A stretch of DNA of 64,000 bases from Halisarca cf. caerulea (GCA_963170055.1 CAUJGJ010000397.1:4545001-4609000); one strand, 5' to 3'; numbered from the stretch's first letter, positions 1-10,920 are shown. Notes: generated by a model from the letters alone, not told the origin. Program-made: numbers and translations.

Positions 1-199
1 GTTATGTAGACAAAATGCTAATGGATTAGAAATGACTAGTCACTGACCTGTAAGGTCTTCTAAAGCATAAGGTGAACGACAGAAAATATAACCTTAACTT
101 CCTAGACTAAGTGAATGCATCATAAAGGAAAAGCCAGCAAACTAACACACACACAGAAGCGTCACAATTACAAGTACTCATGCTCAATCACACATATTA

Positions 200-720
200 G
201 TTCTATGTTATAGTTAGTTCAAGCATACAATGCAAGGAGAATGAGGAATCTTCACACTCCTCCCCCCTTCTGCTGCAACACGCCAGTCTGTCGCGTCTCC
301 ATTTGCGATAGTGCATCTGCATTGCTATGATGGCGTCCTGCTTGGTAAGATGTAGTAAACTGATGACTGTAAGGCAAGGCTCCAACGAGCCAACATGGAG
401 TTAGTATCTTTCAGTCAATCCAGCCATTCCAAACTCCTGTGGTCTGTCTAAAACTGAAAGGGTCTGCCAAGTAGATACACACAAAATGCATACACTGCTA
501 GTTTGATAGCAAAGCACTCTTTCTTCACCTTTGAATAGTGCTCCTCTCACGGTAGTAGCTTGCGACTAAAGTAGGCTACAGGATGCTCAGTTCCATCATC
601 CTGACATTGGCTCAATACAGCGCCCACTGACTGTTCTGATGCATCTGCCCACAGAATGAAATCTCTCTCGAAGTTGGGGCTGTACAACACAGGGTTACTG
701 CACAAGCTGCTTTTGAGATT
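200..720 (-). pseudogene. RNase H domain remnant of the same gypsy element
   Basis: On the minus strand, shifted frames give 'ILWADASDQSVGAVLSQ', 'HPVAYFSRKLL', 'KKECFAIKLAVYAF' and 'TDHRSLEWLD'. These are the standard blocks of the gypsy RNase H that degrades the RNA strand of the RNA-DNA hybrid. Stops interrupt it near 545 and in the 'TDHRSLEWLD' block. It follows RT directly and ends the polyprotein, which supports the integrase-first order. Confidence 0.8.
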
Positions 721-1061
721 CTGGAAAGCTTCCTTTCATTGGGGCATCCAATTGACCTTGTTTGGACCAAACTTTCTTGTCAAGTCTGTCAAAGGAGCTG
801 CTGTCACCAAGTAGCTCAGAATAAACTTGTGATAGTAACAAGTGAGACCAAAGAAGGTACGGACTTGTTCTTAATCTCAGGGGTAGACCACTTCGATATT
901 GCTTCAACTTTGCTGGTCTGTGGCTGGACAAGTCCATTACCAACAATGTGGTCTAAATAGATGCACTCCCGCATTGCAAATTGTCACTGGCTTAGCTTGG
1001 CTGTCAGTCCAGCTTCCCAATAACGACTCAAGATACTTTGTACCTGCTCAAGAAGCTCCTC

Positions 1062-1466
1062 TCAGGACTGGCTAAAGTTCACAAGATCACCAAGGTACGA
1101 GGCGGCAGCATAGGCTTCTAGACCTCTCAGAAGCTGATCCATCATCCTTTGGAATGTCACAGGCGCACCTTGTGATCCGAATGGCATCACAGTCAATTGG
1201 AATAGTCCCTGGGGAGTAATGAAGGCTGTCTTCTCTTTACTCTCTGGGCTCATTGGCACCTGCCAATACCCTTTGGCAAGATCCAGTATTGTGAGGAATT
1301 TCGCCTGCCCAATCCTATCTATAAGGTCATCAATCTGTGGCATGGGATAGGGATCAATCTTGGACTGGCAATTCAGCTTACGATAATCCACACAAAATCT
1401 CAAGGAACCATCCTTTTTCTTGACCTGTACAATAGGAGCTGCCCATCTATTGGATGAAGGTTCCAC
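1062..1466 (-). pseudogene. Reverse transcriptase domain of the Gmr1-like gypsy remnant
   Basis: The 134-residue frame holds the N-terminal RT motifs in order: 'SSNRWAAPIVQVKKKDGSLR', 'FCVDYRKLN', 'YPMPQIDDLID', 'FLTILDLAKGYWQVP' (first catalytic Asp), 'TAFITPQGLFQ' and 'MPFG.QGAPVTFQRMMD'. The catalytic box that should read YxDD is 'YLGD', so one of the two metal-binding aspartates is lost. With stops on both sides, this confirms an inactive copy. The RT reaction would copy element RNA into cDNA; here it is only a fossil. The class is very sure, and inactivity is nearly as sure. Confidence 0.92.
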
Positions 1467-2599
1467 AATTCACGCCTGCAACATGGTCTGTAACTCCTCC
1501 TCAACTTTGGTCCAATACACATGGGGGGTAAATGAATGGGATAAGACGCACCAGTATTGATACTGTGTTCTGCTTAGTCTGTTCTCCCTGGGGTACTCTG
1601 TAGCACATTTCAATACCCATCCAACAACTGCTGGAGTTGACCCCGCTGCTTAGCAGATAATGGCTGGAAATTGTGATACCATCATCTGGGGTCCTCGTCA
1701 TCCCAGAGCTCCAATTCACCTTGGACCACATCTGGGTCCATGACATCCACAAAGAAAGGTGTGGATTTCGGCATCTACCACTTGCAAAGCATGTTGACAT
1801 GGAACACCCGCTTCCATTTTGCATGATTGAACATGCCCACCAGATATGTGACCTTGCCTAATTTCTCTATTGTGGGAAAATTGCCCCTGCCACTTGGCCA
1901 ATAATGTGTTGGATGAAGTGGGTAGCAAAACTAGGACATGATCTCCAACCTTGAATTCTCACTCTCGGGCATTCCGGTCATACCATCTCTTCTGGGTTTG
2001 CTACGACCTTTGTAGGTTCTCCTGGGCTAGGTTGGACATCTTTTCCAAATGCTCTTGCAGCAACAACACATAAGACACCACACTCTCACTGCCCTGTGGG
2101 TGTGCCTCCCAGGACCCACAAAGGACATCCAAAGGTCCTTGTACAGCACATCCATGTACCAATTCAAATAGAGAAAATCCTGGAGGCACTTCCTATATGC
2201 AAACAGAACATAGTTAATCAGCTTGTCCCAGTCCTTACCTTCCTCAGCATTGCCTCAAGGGTTTGGTTGAACCACTCGACAAGACCATCTGTCTGAGGGT
2301 GGTAGGGGCTGGGCTGGATGGGCTGGATCCATAGTAGACGGTACACTTCCTTCAAAAGTCACAATGTGACGTTGTATCCTTGATCCGCAAGGATCTCCTT
2401 AGGGATTACTACCCCTGAAGAAAGAGATATCAGCTCTTCTGCAATATGCTCTGCATCGTTGGACTTCAAGGGCACAGCTTCTGGCCATCTGGTTGCATAG
2501 TCGCATAAGATCAGGATGTAGCGATTCCCATTGCGACTCTTGGGCTAAGGTCCAACAATGTCGTTGCGTAAAGAAGCAGGGTCCAGCATATACGACTCA

Positions 2600-3100
2600 C
2601 ATGCTGGTGGACAATAGGGAAGCTGGTTGTATGACGACTAGGGGGCACAACAAATTGCACCTATCTCAACCTAACACTGAACTGTACAGACATTCATTTT
2701 CTTTTATGGGATCTAAAGAGTGGAATTTGCTCCCTAAATCTACTAGAAGCATTCAATCACCTGTTGTATTTAAACAAATAGTTAGGCAGTGGTTAACTAG
2801 CATGTACTCTAATTAGCACAGTGTTTGTTCCATCTTACAAGTTTAATTTGCAATCATTTATAATTACTATAATACCTTATGATTCTGATCTTTATTCTTG
2901 TAATTTACTTGCTGTATTTGTTTGTCTGCATATGTGATGCAGGACCCCCAGGTGGACCAGCCAATATTAGGCTAATGGGGCTTTCCTGTCAAAATATCTA
3001 TTCATCTATCTATGTCCATGGCAGTGGAACATCAATAGAGAGTTTTAGATTACCGTGCGCAACGTTATACGGTAAATGGTAGATGACGATTATGACATCA
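2600..3100 (+). mobile_element. LINE 3' end fragment (CR1/L2-like C-terminus)
   Basis: A frame ending at 2816 carries 'TRGHNKLHLSQPNTELYRHS', 'FSFMGSKEWNLLP' and a terminal 'VFKQIVRQWLTSMYSN'. This is the familiar C-terminal tail of CR1/L2-type LINE ORF2 proteins (the 'R.F...G...WN.LP' pattern). About 280 bp of A+T-rich 3' UTR-like sequence follows, ending in 'atctattcatctatctatg'. It is 5'-truncated, as usual for LINE insertions, and abuts the gypsy integrase at about 2.58 kb. Assignment to a clade is not secure. Confidence 0.65.
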
Positions 3101-3351
3101 CAGCATAGACTATCGTATCCATGGGGAAATTTGTTTTAGATTAACCGCGGAATGGCTTCGGAAAAGAGGATTGTAACACTTTATTGTCGATACTAAGCAC
3201 TTAATTTGATTAATCTTTTATAAACTAATATGAGTGACAGCTGAAAATGGCGGAACGCTTGTCGCCGTCAAGACAGCCCTCCTGACAAGCAAATCCGAGG
3301 CCCAAAGAGAAGAAAAAAGCCTCAAAAGACAAAAGAGTAGAGTCAAAGAAG

Positions 3352-4129
3352 GTGGATAGTGACCCTGGGAACTGCTTCTGCAAATCGAAGAAATGGGGCA
3401 GCGTCATTCAGTGCGATGCCTGTCGCCGCTGGTGTCACCCATCGTGCGTTGGCATCTCTGACGAGATCCTTAATGCTATCGAGGATGATATCCAATACAT
3501 TTGCCCGCTATGTATTCTCAAGAAATTCACGAATGAGGAGGATAACGAAAAGGATTCTACTGATCGCGCCACCATCGATCGATTGTTGAAATAATTTGAC
3601 AACTTACGTAAGGATGTCGATGAGTTGAAGACTTAGGCACACTGTCTGCAGAGATCAGATCAAACAAAGAGTCCAGAACAGCCTCTGCTGACCACGAAAA
3701 GATGTTGGAGATCCACGAAAGAGAGCTCAGGCGAAACAATGTAATCATAGTGGGCCTAGCAGAAATTGAGAATAAATCCTCAGTCGTTCATAGCCTCTTC
3801 GAAGAAAATTGGACGATTCCACAAGAATACAAGAGGCAAGAAGGTTAGGAAAGCCTCGAGAAGGAAGATCAAGACCTATCCTTGTCAGATTTTAGGACCG
3901 ATTGCAAAAGGTGAGCGTTTTAAAGAAGAGAACGACCCTCAAGGGATCACAAATATTCATTAATGATGAAATAATGCCACTCCAACGAAAAAATCACACA
4001 GCCTTCGTACGTCGGATGAAAACCGCGAGAAATGAAGGAAAATCAGCCTATATTGCAGGAGGCAATCTGATAATTGATGGCAATAAAGTTGCCTCACTTG
4101 ATTCACTCAACATCGTAAACCCACAATAG
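3352..4129 (+). pseudogene. LINE ORF1: PHD finger, coiled coil, RRM-like region (broken)
   Basis: The first 80 residues form a C4HC3 PHD zinc finger: 'CFCKSKKWGSVIQCDACRRW', 'CHPSCVGI' and 'YICPLC' supply the metal ligands. A stretch rich in Lys/Glu/Leu ('LRKDVDELKT') then suggests a coiled coil, with an in-frame stop near 3635. Downstream frames (3766-3963 and 3902-4129) give 'SQIFINDEIMPLQR' and 'HTAFVRRMKTARNEGKSAYI', which resemble the RNA-binding C-terminal part of LINE ORF1 proteins. In this family ORF1 binds element RNA, and PHD fingers are known in ORF1 of some CR1/L2-like clades. Frame changes at about 3600, 3760 and 3900 break the gene. Confidence 0.75.
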
Positions 4130-4201
4130 GGAGTATGCCAAGATGGCCCTTTTGATCTACAGTCTACCAATCCATCAAATAAACTATTAGGTACATCATC
4201 T

Positions 4202-5560
4202 AGGCCAATATCTCAAGACAAAAGTGATGAACTTTCAATTTTATATTGGAACATTAATGGATTGATTATAGATGAACTAGTCAAATTAGAAGACCAAATT
4301 ACATCTGAAAATATCATCATACTCTCCGAAACATGGTTAAAAAGGAATACTCAGTACAATTTCGATCTTCAAGGATATACCCTTTTTAACTTTCCTCGAC
4401 CTTTTAGTCATTATAAAGCAAAAAGAGGATCAGGTGGAATTTTAATATATGTAAAACAGAACATTTTGAACAAAGTGTCAGTGGTTCAACAGTCAAAAGA
4501 GTGCGATCGAATATGGCTCAAAATTTCATTAACCCAAACATCTTCTAGATCAATGAATATTTTTCTATGTGCTACGTATATACCACCTGAAAGATCTTCT
4601 AGTACTACAGACACCCCATTCTCATGGCTTGAATTAAAATCTGAGATATCCCATTTTTCCAAGCTTGGAGAAATTTTATTAATAGGAGATTTAAACGCTA
4701 GAATTGGAAACGTAAGACAGAAGTTCAACTCCCCAAAACCAAGCAGTATGTCCCCGCATTCAGCGAGATAGAACTATAAACCAATTCGGGCACGAACTCA
4801 TCAACTTGTGTCATATTTGCAAACTACTTATAAATTGAATGGTCGCTTTGCAGATAAGTCTTGTCCAAACACATGCTATTCAGCAAATGGATCTAGCATT
4901 GTTGATTACGGAATCATTTCTTATCACCTATACTCTATTGTATCATGCTTCAAAGTGAAACCTTTAACAGTTTACTCAGATCACTGCCCAATTCAACTAT
5001 CTTTGAAAGTTGATATCCCTGCTTAAATGCCAAACAAATTCCGTGTTAAGTAATGCCAAGAATTTTGATATGTGCTCTGAACTTATCCATGACTACAGTC
5101 AATGTACCGATCAACATCCATCTAATAATTCCACCAATAGCTACATAGTCTGGAATGAAGGATCCATTGATCACTTTATTTCTATACTTAGAGAAACAAG
5201 TGTACCAAAATTGCCGAGCAACCCAACATAATGCACCATCGATTCATCTATCGAAGAATTTAGTAACTCCATCATGAAATGTGCATTCGATGCTGCATGG
5301 TTATGCAAGTCTAAGAGAATATCGCAGAGACACCGCTAAGAAAGCCAAATATCAAACTAATCGAACTATCCTCCCCTATCGCTGGTTCGATGAAGAATGT
5401 CAATCACTAAAGAGAGAACTACAAAATAGGCTGAAAGACTGGCATTTATACAGTAATGACTATACAAAGCGTAACACCTTCTTCAAAACCAAACGATTGT
5501 GGAAAACGTTAATTAAAAGGAAAACACGGGAAGCTAAATCAAGATGGAATCTACACCTAA
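4202..5560 (+). pseudogene. LINE ORF2 N-terminal half: APE-type endonuclease and linker
   Basis: The frame begins around 'ILYWNINGLIIDEL' and continues 'IIILSETWLKRN', 'GSGGILIYVKQ', 'IFLCATYIPPE' and 'ILLIGDLNARIG'. These are the conserved blocks of apurinic-endonuclease-like LINE nucleases: the catalytic Asn and Glu, the 'Y.PP' block and 'GDLNAR'. The C-terminal blocks follow in shifted frames (4808-5026, including 'SIVDYGIISYHL' and 'YSDHCPIQLSL' with the catalytic Asp-His). 5281-5595 is the pre-RT linker. The enzyme would nick target DNA for target-primed reverse transcription. At least two frameshifts occur. The linker is cut at 5560 by the Harbinger element. Confidence 0.85.
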
Positions 5561-5709
5561 TACCCCTTTTACATGGACCCGTTGATCCTGATTGAATCTA
5601 GATTGAATCCGGATCAACGCGTTCACAGCGCGAGTTAATCCAGATTGAGAATCTGGATTGAGACCACCTACGAAGGTGGTCTCAATCCAGATTGAATCCA
5701 GATTAACCT

Positions 5710-6957
5710 GTGAAAAAAATGGCGGAGCGCGGTCATGTTTGGACTGATGTCGAAGTTCGTTGTCTTTTGGCTATTTGGAGCGAAGAATCAATTCAGCGTG
5801 AGCTAAAGGAAGCCTATAGAAATAACCAAGTGTGGGAGAAGATTGCGAGAGAGTTGAAGAAGCAGGATAGCAGTTTCAACCGTTCTTCGAAGCAATGCTC
5901 CACGAAGATTAAACAACTGAAGAAACAATATAAAGATGAGGTGGACAAACTTCGTAAGAGTGGGGTAGGGGTAGAAAGCGAGGATGAGGATGATTTATTT
6001 GTTTCTTTCAAGTGGTTTTTTGAAGTACATCAAGTAATGAAGGGCAGAGCAGTTGTAAACCCCCCTGCTTTACTGGAAAGTTCCAGCACTAGTAGGTCAA
6101 GTACACCTGCAGCTGACTTGCATTCAGAGGACTATGATTCCCATGGTCCATTTTCACCAATCTCACTGGAACCTGCAACAATACCCTCACCTCTTCCAGC
6201 AACATCAACACCCTCATCTCTTCAAGCAACATCAATGCCCTCATCCCTTCTAGCAACAACACCACCCTCATCCCTTCCAGCAACATCAACACCCTCATCC
6301 CTTCCAGCAACAGCACCCTCTTCTCTTTCAGCAACATCAACACCCTCATCCCTTCCAACAACAGCACCCTCTTCTCTTTCAGCAACATCAACACCCTCAT
6401 CTCCTCCAGCAACATCAACACCCTCATTCCTTCTAGCAACAGCATCCTCTTCTCTTTCAGCAACAACAACACCCTCATCCTTTCAAGCAACATCAACACC
6501 CTCATCTAATGTAGCAAAAACAACACCATCATCTGCAAGTGGTACAGTGGGGCCCTTAAAGAAGAAAAGAAAGTTGACAAAATTGGAGCAGGCCGACAAG
6601 ACTTCAGTTAAAATGTTTGAATCAATATTGAAGGCGAACAAGGAATTTGAAGAAAGACAAGAAAGGTTACAAGAAGAGTAGTGGCAGAAGCAAGAAGAAC
6701 AGATGAAGGCCCAGCAAGATATTATGAAGAGGCAGGAAGAAAGGGAGGAACGCTTCCTTACATTTATGCAGCAAATGATGACGATAATGATGCCCACGAT
6801 TGGAACTCAGACAGCTGGTCCTTCAACGTACACCATTGCTCCACCTCAGCCACCCCACCCCCTTCATACTATGGGGGTACCATTCCCGAGCTATCCCACA
6901 TACATGGACAACTCCAATGAGACTGACGATGTCAGAGATGATGATGGCAGAAATTGA
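5710..6957 (+). CDS. Harbinger Myb/trihelix-like DNA-binding protein
   Basis: Residues about 6-110 form a Myb/SANT (trihelix-like) domain: 'HVWTDVEVRCLLAIW' with conserved Trp, 'NNQVWEKIARELKKQ' and 'KQCSTKIKQLKKQYKDEVDK'. A low-complexity stretch of about 100 residues repeats 'PATSTPSSL'-type units, followed by 'KKKRKL' (a possible nuclear localisation signal) and a Glu/Lys/Arg-rich helix. In this superfamily the Myb-like partner brings the transposase to the nucleus and to the transposon ends. The frame meets TAG at 6679-6681, and the same frame continues without interruption to 6957 ('MKAQQDIMKRQEEREERF', a coiled coil, then a Pro-rich tail). I read this as one nonsense change in a longer protein, or readthrough. 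Confidence 0.8.
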
Positions 6958-6994
6958 TCATGGGTATATGTATGTAGTACTGAAAAACTGTAGA

Positions 6995-7048
6995 TGCACA
7001 CACACACGGCGGAACAAACACACACACACACACTCACACACACACACA

Positions 7049-7089
<41 letters not shown>

Positions 7090-7135
7090 TTTGAGTGTAG
7101 AAGTATTCAGTTTACACACACACACACACACACAT
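6995..7135. repeat. CA microsatellite inside Harbinger element
   Basis: Two CA/AC-rich runs (about 7000-7084 and 7115-7134) flank a 30-bp island whose sequence 'agttttgagtgtagaagta' occurs again at 7142. The island therefore looks like a short duplication of the transposase 3' end that brackets the microsatellite. Confidence 0.8.
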
Positions 7136-7140
7136 TTCAT

Positions 7141-8304
7141 TTAGTTTTGAGTGTAGAAGTAATCAGTTAAGGCTTCCCTTGTACAGCTAGCAACTTGTGT
7201 TGTGCTTCCTTGTGACACATTTGTTTGTCCTGTTTGATTGCAACTTCCATTATCTTGTGTGTCAAGCCAATCATTATTGACGCTGTCTCCATGGATCTCA
7301 CATATGTTATGCAACACACAGCAAGCAGCTATATAGGTTGGCAAAAACTCGACACGTGTATCATTTCGCTTGAGTAGAGATCGCCATCTTCCCTTAAGCC
7401 TCCTAAATGCACATTCCACAACCATACGTGCACGACTCAGACGGTAGTTGAATCGGAACTGTTTCGATGTGAGCCGTCCATTGTTTGTATAAGGCTTCAT
7501 CAACCATGGTAAGAAGGGGTATGCTGGATCACCCAAAGTCAGAAGTGGTACATCAGTGCCATGTATTGATCGTTTGATGTCTGGAAGAAGTGTACCAGCC
7601 TCTGCTTCCCTGAACAACTTAGAATTTGCAAGTATACGTGCATCATGCACACTTCCTGGCCACCCCACATAAATGTCCATAAATGTGTAGTCACTATCCA
7701 CCATTGCTTGCATGACAATTGAATGATGTCCTTTCCTATTGAAGTAGTCAAGAGGGTTCTGATGTGGGGCAATGATTGGAATATGCGTACCGTCTATTGC
7801 ACCAACGCATTGAGGGAATCCCCACCTACTTTCGAAGTCTTCCACTATCTCATGAAGACGTACTCCCGTAGGAATGTTGATGTAATGAGGCAAGAGTATT
7901 TCCACTACAGCTTCACAAAAGTCCCTTACAGCACAAAAGACTGTAGCTAACCCTACCCCAAATAGATGTCCTATGGTGCGATATTCAATATTTGTTCCTA
8001 GTCTCCACAAGGCAATAGACACACGCTGCTCAACAGTGAGGGGTTGGCGGATGAAATGACGCCTTTGGAGATGTGGGGCTAACAGAGAGCATAGGTAGGT
8101 AAAAGTGGCGCGACTAATGCGAAAGTTCCCCTTGAACTCCTCCTCGCTCCAGCGTTGCACAGTTGTTTCGAAGAACGAAGTAGTCCTTTCTTTCACCCAC
8201 ACGTGTCTTGAAGACAGTGAGCCCCTCTGCAGATTCACAGATGCTAAAAATGAAGACTGTGTCATCAATACACGCTGCCGTCTGGACCTCTGAACACTAC
8301 GCAT
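7141..8304 (-). CDS. Harbinger DDE transposase (intact open frame)
   Basis: This 387-residue protein is a DDE_Tnp_4-type nuclease. It has an N-terminal helical HTH-like part ('LTVEQRVSIALWRLGTN', 'YRTIGHLFGVGLATV') and then the catalytic core: first Asp in 'CVGAIDGTHIPI', second in 'LLTLGDPAYPFLPWLMKPY', and Glu in 'RMVVECAFRRLKGRW'. 'HDARILANS' is the usual spacer motif. Length and motif order match complete Harbinger transposases. It would cut the inverted repeats and reinsert the element at TAA/TTA targets. It converges on the Myb-like gene. No stop or frameshift is visible, so it could still be active if the Myb partner is. Confidence 0.93.
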   Translation of the reverse strand: MRSVQRSRRQRVLMTQSSFLASVNLQRGSLSSRHVWVKERTTSFFETTVQRWSEEEFKGNFRISRATFTYLCSLLAPHLQRRHFIRQPLTVEQRVSIALWRLGTNIEYRTIGHLFGVGLATVFCAVRDFCEAVVEILLPHYINIPTGVRLHEIVEDFESRWGFPQCVGAIDGTHIPIIAPHQNPLDYFNRKGHHSIVMQAMVDSDYTFMDIYVGWPGSVHDARILANSKLFREAEAGTLLPDIKRSIHGTDVPLLTLGDPAYPFLPWLMKPYTNNGRLTSKQFRFNYRLSRARMVVECAFRRLKGRWRSLLKRNDTRVEFLPTYIAACCVLHNICEIHGDSVNNDWLDTQDNGSCNQTGQTNVSQGSTTQVASCTREALTDYFYTQN

Positions 8305-8566
8305 TTGTCAATGATATTCAATTTTTCTCCTTATTCTTCCAATTTCCAACAAACGATGCTGCCGAAGTTGACGTCTTCGCAAAAACCAACGAATCAAAGA
8401 CAAAATAGCAGCCACCAAAATTTCCTGCAACTGGTACGCCATTTTGAAACGGGAAAACGCAATCGAACCGCATATCGCATAAGTCGAATGTTAACACAAA
8501 CTAGGGTTAATCCAGATTAGACAAATCTGGATTGAATCCAGATTAGGTGTCCATGTAAAAGGGGGG

Positions 8567-8901
8567 TAAGGGAGATTGCACATAGTAACCCTCGCAAATT
8601 TTGGAAAACCAGCAAAAAATGCCACATGGAACCCAAAATTCCAAAAACAATATCTAAACAAGAGTGGAGAAACTACTTTTCAAATTTACATAAAGAGACA
8701 ACAACAAGTACTTGTACACAAGATGATGAACCAAATGATATCACTAATTCCAATACAGATAGCATACAAATTGACCTTTAGGATGTTTTGGCTATTATTT
8801 CAAGCCTTGCCTCTATTAAAGCCCCTGGGCATGACAAGTTACCTTCAACTGTCTTTAAAGCCCTTCCAACCGCTTGGATAGAATATTTGACATCACTTTT
8901 T
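8567..8901 (+). pseudogene. LINE ORF2 middle segment (start of RT)
   Basis: This 335-bp island lies between two insertions. Its frame (best near 8788-8901) reads 'VLAIISSLASIKAPGHDKLP', 'STVFKALPTAWIEYLTSLF'. This is the RT block 0/1 of LINEs, where 'SSKAPGPDGIP'-type motifs are normal. The island continues the linker interrupted at 5560 and is itself cut at 8901 inside the Phe codon that resumes at 11289. Confidence 0.85.
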
Positions 8902-9535
8902 AGGGGCTGCCGCAGGCAGCCCCTATATTGTTTTCATTTGGACTTCCGGTGTGTAACGCTCGTCCGATATATATATATAGATATATATATATATATATAA
9001 TACGGCTTCGAAAGTGTATGTAATGGCAAATTTATACGTAGGAATTTATATTGCGGGCAAGAAGGCGGCTGTTCAGAATGCCGAAAGATTTTAGAATCTC
9101 AAAAGTGCATTCGTATTTCCTTCTACGAGGGTGAATTTGATTGACAAGCATCTATTAATACCACCAAGGATGCTGATGTTTCAAACGATAGTAAATAATT
9201 TCTCTGGACGAAGAGCGTTCGCATTGAATTTCCACTTTGGGACTCGGATTTAACACTTTTGGAAGCTTTATCGAAGAAGGCAAAAGATTGACGAAGTATG
9301 AAGACCTATGGGGTTTCCGTCTGAATCGTCTTTACCTTTGAAGTACTAGTGATGCCTTTTAAACATTACTTTGGTGATAGTGCTGACGTTCATCAGACTT
9401 TGTGTTATCGGAGAGCAGTGAATTATCTGGAGACTATCGAAGACAGGTGAGAACTTTTGTTTATATGTTTTAGCGTTTTGTTTGAACTGAGTGTTGTTGT
9501 GTGCTTGTGTGTGGTGTTTTGTTCAATTTGAATTG

Positions 9536-9770
9536 TAAGGTAAAGGACCCAAATTTTGTAAAGTCCCTTAATTCGTGCATAGCTGTCAAAAAGTATTTCA
9601 ACTTGAATTGAGTGGGTTAGAATACTTAGGCAATAGCGAATTCACAAATCCCTTTTGCTGCGCATTCTAAAGAAAGTAATCTGACCCACTCAATTCAAGT
9701 TGAAATGCTTTTTGACGGCTATGCACGAATTAAGGGGCTTTACGAAATTTGGGTACCTTGCCGTACACTA
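9536..9770. repeat. Fold-back inverted repeat (about 80-bp arms)
   Basis: The left arm (about 9540-9622, with 'cttaattcgtgcatagctgt') and the right arm (about 9690-9765) are reverse complements over roughly 80 bp with few differences, around a 65-bp loop. Both arms contain 'ttcaacttgaattgagtggg' or its complement. The outer edges are flanked by TA. This is the structure of a fold-back MITE; no coding capacity is seen. Confidence 0.75.
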
Positions 9771-9864
9771 TTACTGAGCAGTGTATACGTAAGTGTATGA
9801 ATGCCCGTTAATGCGGGATTGTAATAGCCTCGGAGCTAGTGACCACCTGAGTTAAGATAATAGT

Positions 9865-10021
9865 ACTTTGTGTGTGCGTGCGTGCGTGTGTGTGTGCGTG
9901 CGTGTGTGCGTGTGTGTGTGTGTGTCTGTGTGTCTGTGTGTCTGTGTGTCTGTGTGTCTGTGTGTTGTGTGTGTGTGTGTGTGTGTATGTGGGTGTGTGG
10001 GTGCGTGTGGGTGTTTACATG

Positions 10022-10072
<51 letters not shown>

Positions 10073-10098
10073 TGTGTGTGTACGTGTGTGTGTGTACA

Positions 10099-10133
<35 letters not shown>

Positions 10134-10174
10134 GTGCGTGTGTGTGTGTGTGTGCGTGTGTGTGTGCATGTGTG

Positions 10175-10234
<60 letters not shown>

Positions 10235-10535
10235 ACATTGTTATATGTATGTAAATGTGTGATTGTGCAATTAAGTAATCAACCCCAGCACAGCTGATGA
10301 GTGCCTGGAATTGGCCGAAACGGAATTTTATGAAAATTCTGTCCTGTGCATTGGGTTTTAACTGTGTTTGTGTGTGTATGTGTGTGTGTGTGTGTGTGTA
10401 TTCTTGTGTTCTTGTGTGTGCTCTTGTGTATGTATTTGTGTGCGTGTGTGTGTTGTCTGTGTGTTGTGTTTGTGTTTGTGTTTGCGTGTGTCTGTGTGTT
10501 TGTGTGTCACACTGTGTGTGTGTGTGTGAAAACTT
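9865..10535. repeat. TG microsatellite tracts
   Basis: Imperfect TG runs interspersed with CG, TATG and TCTG variants fill about 9868-10231, and shorter ones lie at about 10362-10400 and 10440-10527. Long open frames here on both strands are Cys/Val or His/Thr artefacts of the dinucleotide and should not be annotated as genes. Confidence 0.95.
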
Positions 10536-10920
10536 TATCCTGTACATTAGTTTTAAAATTATGTAATTTGTGTGTGTATGCATGTCTGGGTGTGTATATT
10601 CTACCATGTGTATGGGGGTTTATTTTGTTTATTTATGTGTCTATATCACATTTATTCAATCAGATAAAATTTACATTAAAATCAAGTATTATGACATAGA
10701 CATGGTAAAATATACAAATTATACATAAAGATTAAATGAAGTTATTCTAATATGGGGAATAGTTCAATAAAATATTACTTCCCCTGTGTTCACATTAACT
10801 TTGGCCTTAGGCCCTTTGCTCTCCTAATAGATAGAAAGCAAACAAATTACAAAAGGTATCGTACACAATTGTTAATTAACATTGTTTCTGACAAACCTTT
10901 TTTGAATAGGGAGTCTTTTT

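Larger units (their letters stand above)
1..2580 (-). mobile_element. Ty3/gypsy retrotransposon remnant, Gmr1-like domain order (INT-RT-RNase H)
   Basis: Read on the minus strand, degraded frames give, in order, an integrase core (about 2560-2230, with 'YHPQTDGLVEWFNQ'), the integrase C-terminal segment (about 1930-1780, with 'AKWQG' and 'YLVGMFNHAKWKR'), a linker, the reverse transcriptase (1466-1062) and RNase H (about 720-220). After RNase H the frame ends in a charged 'RRGEECED' tail and no further integrase is seen, so integrase lies upstream of RT. This is the reverse of most Ty3/gypsy elements and matches the Gmr1-like group. Many frameshifts and stops show it is dead. At the 2.58-kb end it abuts a LINE 3' fragment; an LTR may occupy roughly 1-200 but I could not define it. 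Confidence 0.85.
5561..8566 (+). mobile_element. PIF/Harbinger DNA transposon inserted in the LINE
   Basis: The 3.0-kb element has ends reading 'CCCCTTTTACATGGAC' on the left and its complement on the right, flanked by TAA at 5558-5560 and 8567-8569. A 3-bp TAA/TTA duplication is the hallmark of this superfamily. Subterminal blocks of 'AATCTGGATTGAATCCAGAT' type form inverted repeats inside both ends. It carries the two genes expected of Harbinger elements in convergent orientation: a Myb/SANT-like DNA-binding protein and a DDE transposase. The transposase frame is fully open, so the copy looks young. A CA microsatellite separates the two genes. Confidence 0.92.

Noticed and set aside
6089..6505. 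Leu/Met/Arg-rich 138-residue frame on the minus strand
   Set aside because: Antisense shadow of the Ser/Thr/Pro repeats in the Harbinger Myb-like gene.
7723..7950. Plus-strand frame within the Harbinger transposase
   Set aside because: Shadow of the intact minus-strand transposase frame.
9836..10607. Long His/Thr and Cys/Val open frames on both strands
   Set aside because: They are translations of TG/CA microsatellites in all frames; no initiation context or conserved motif.
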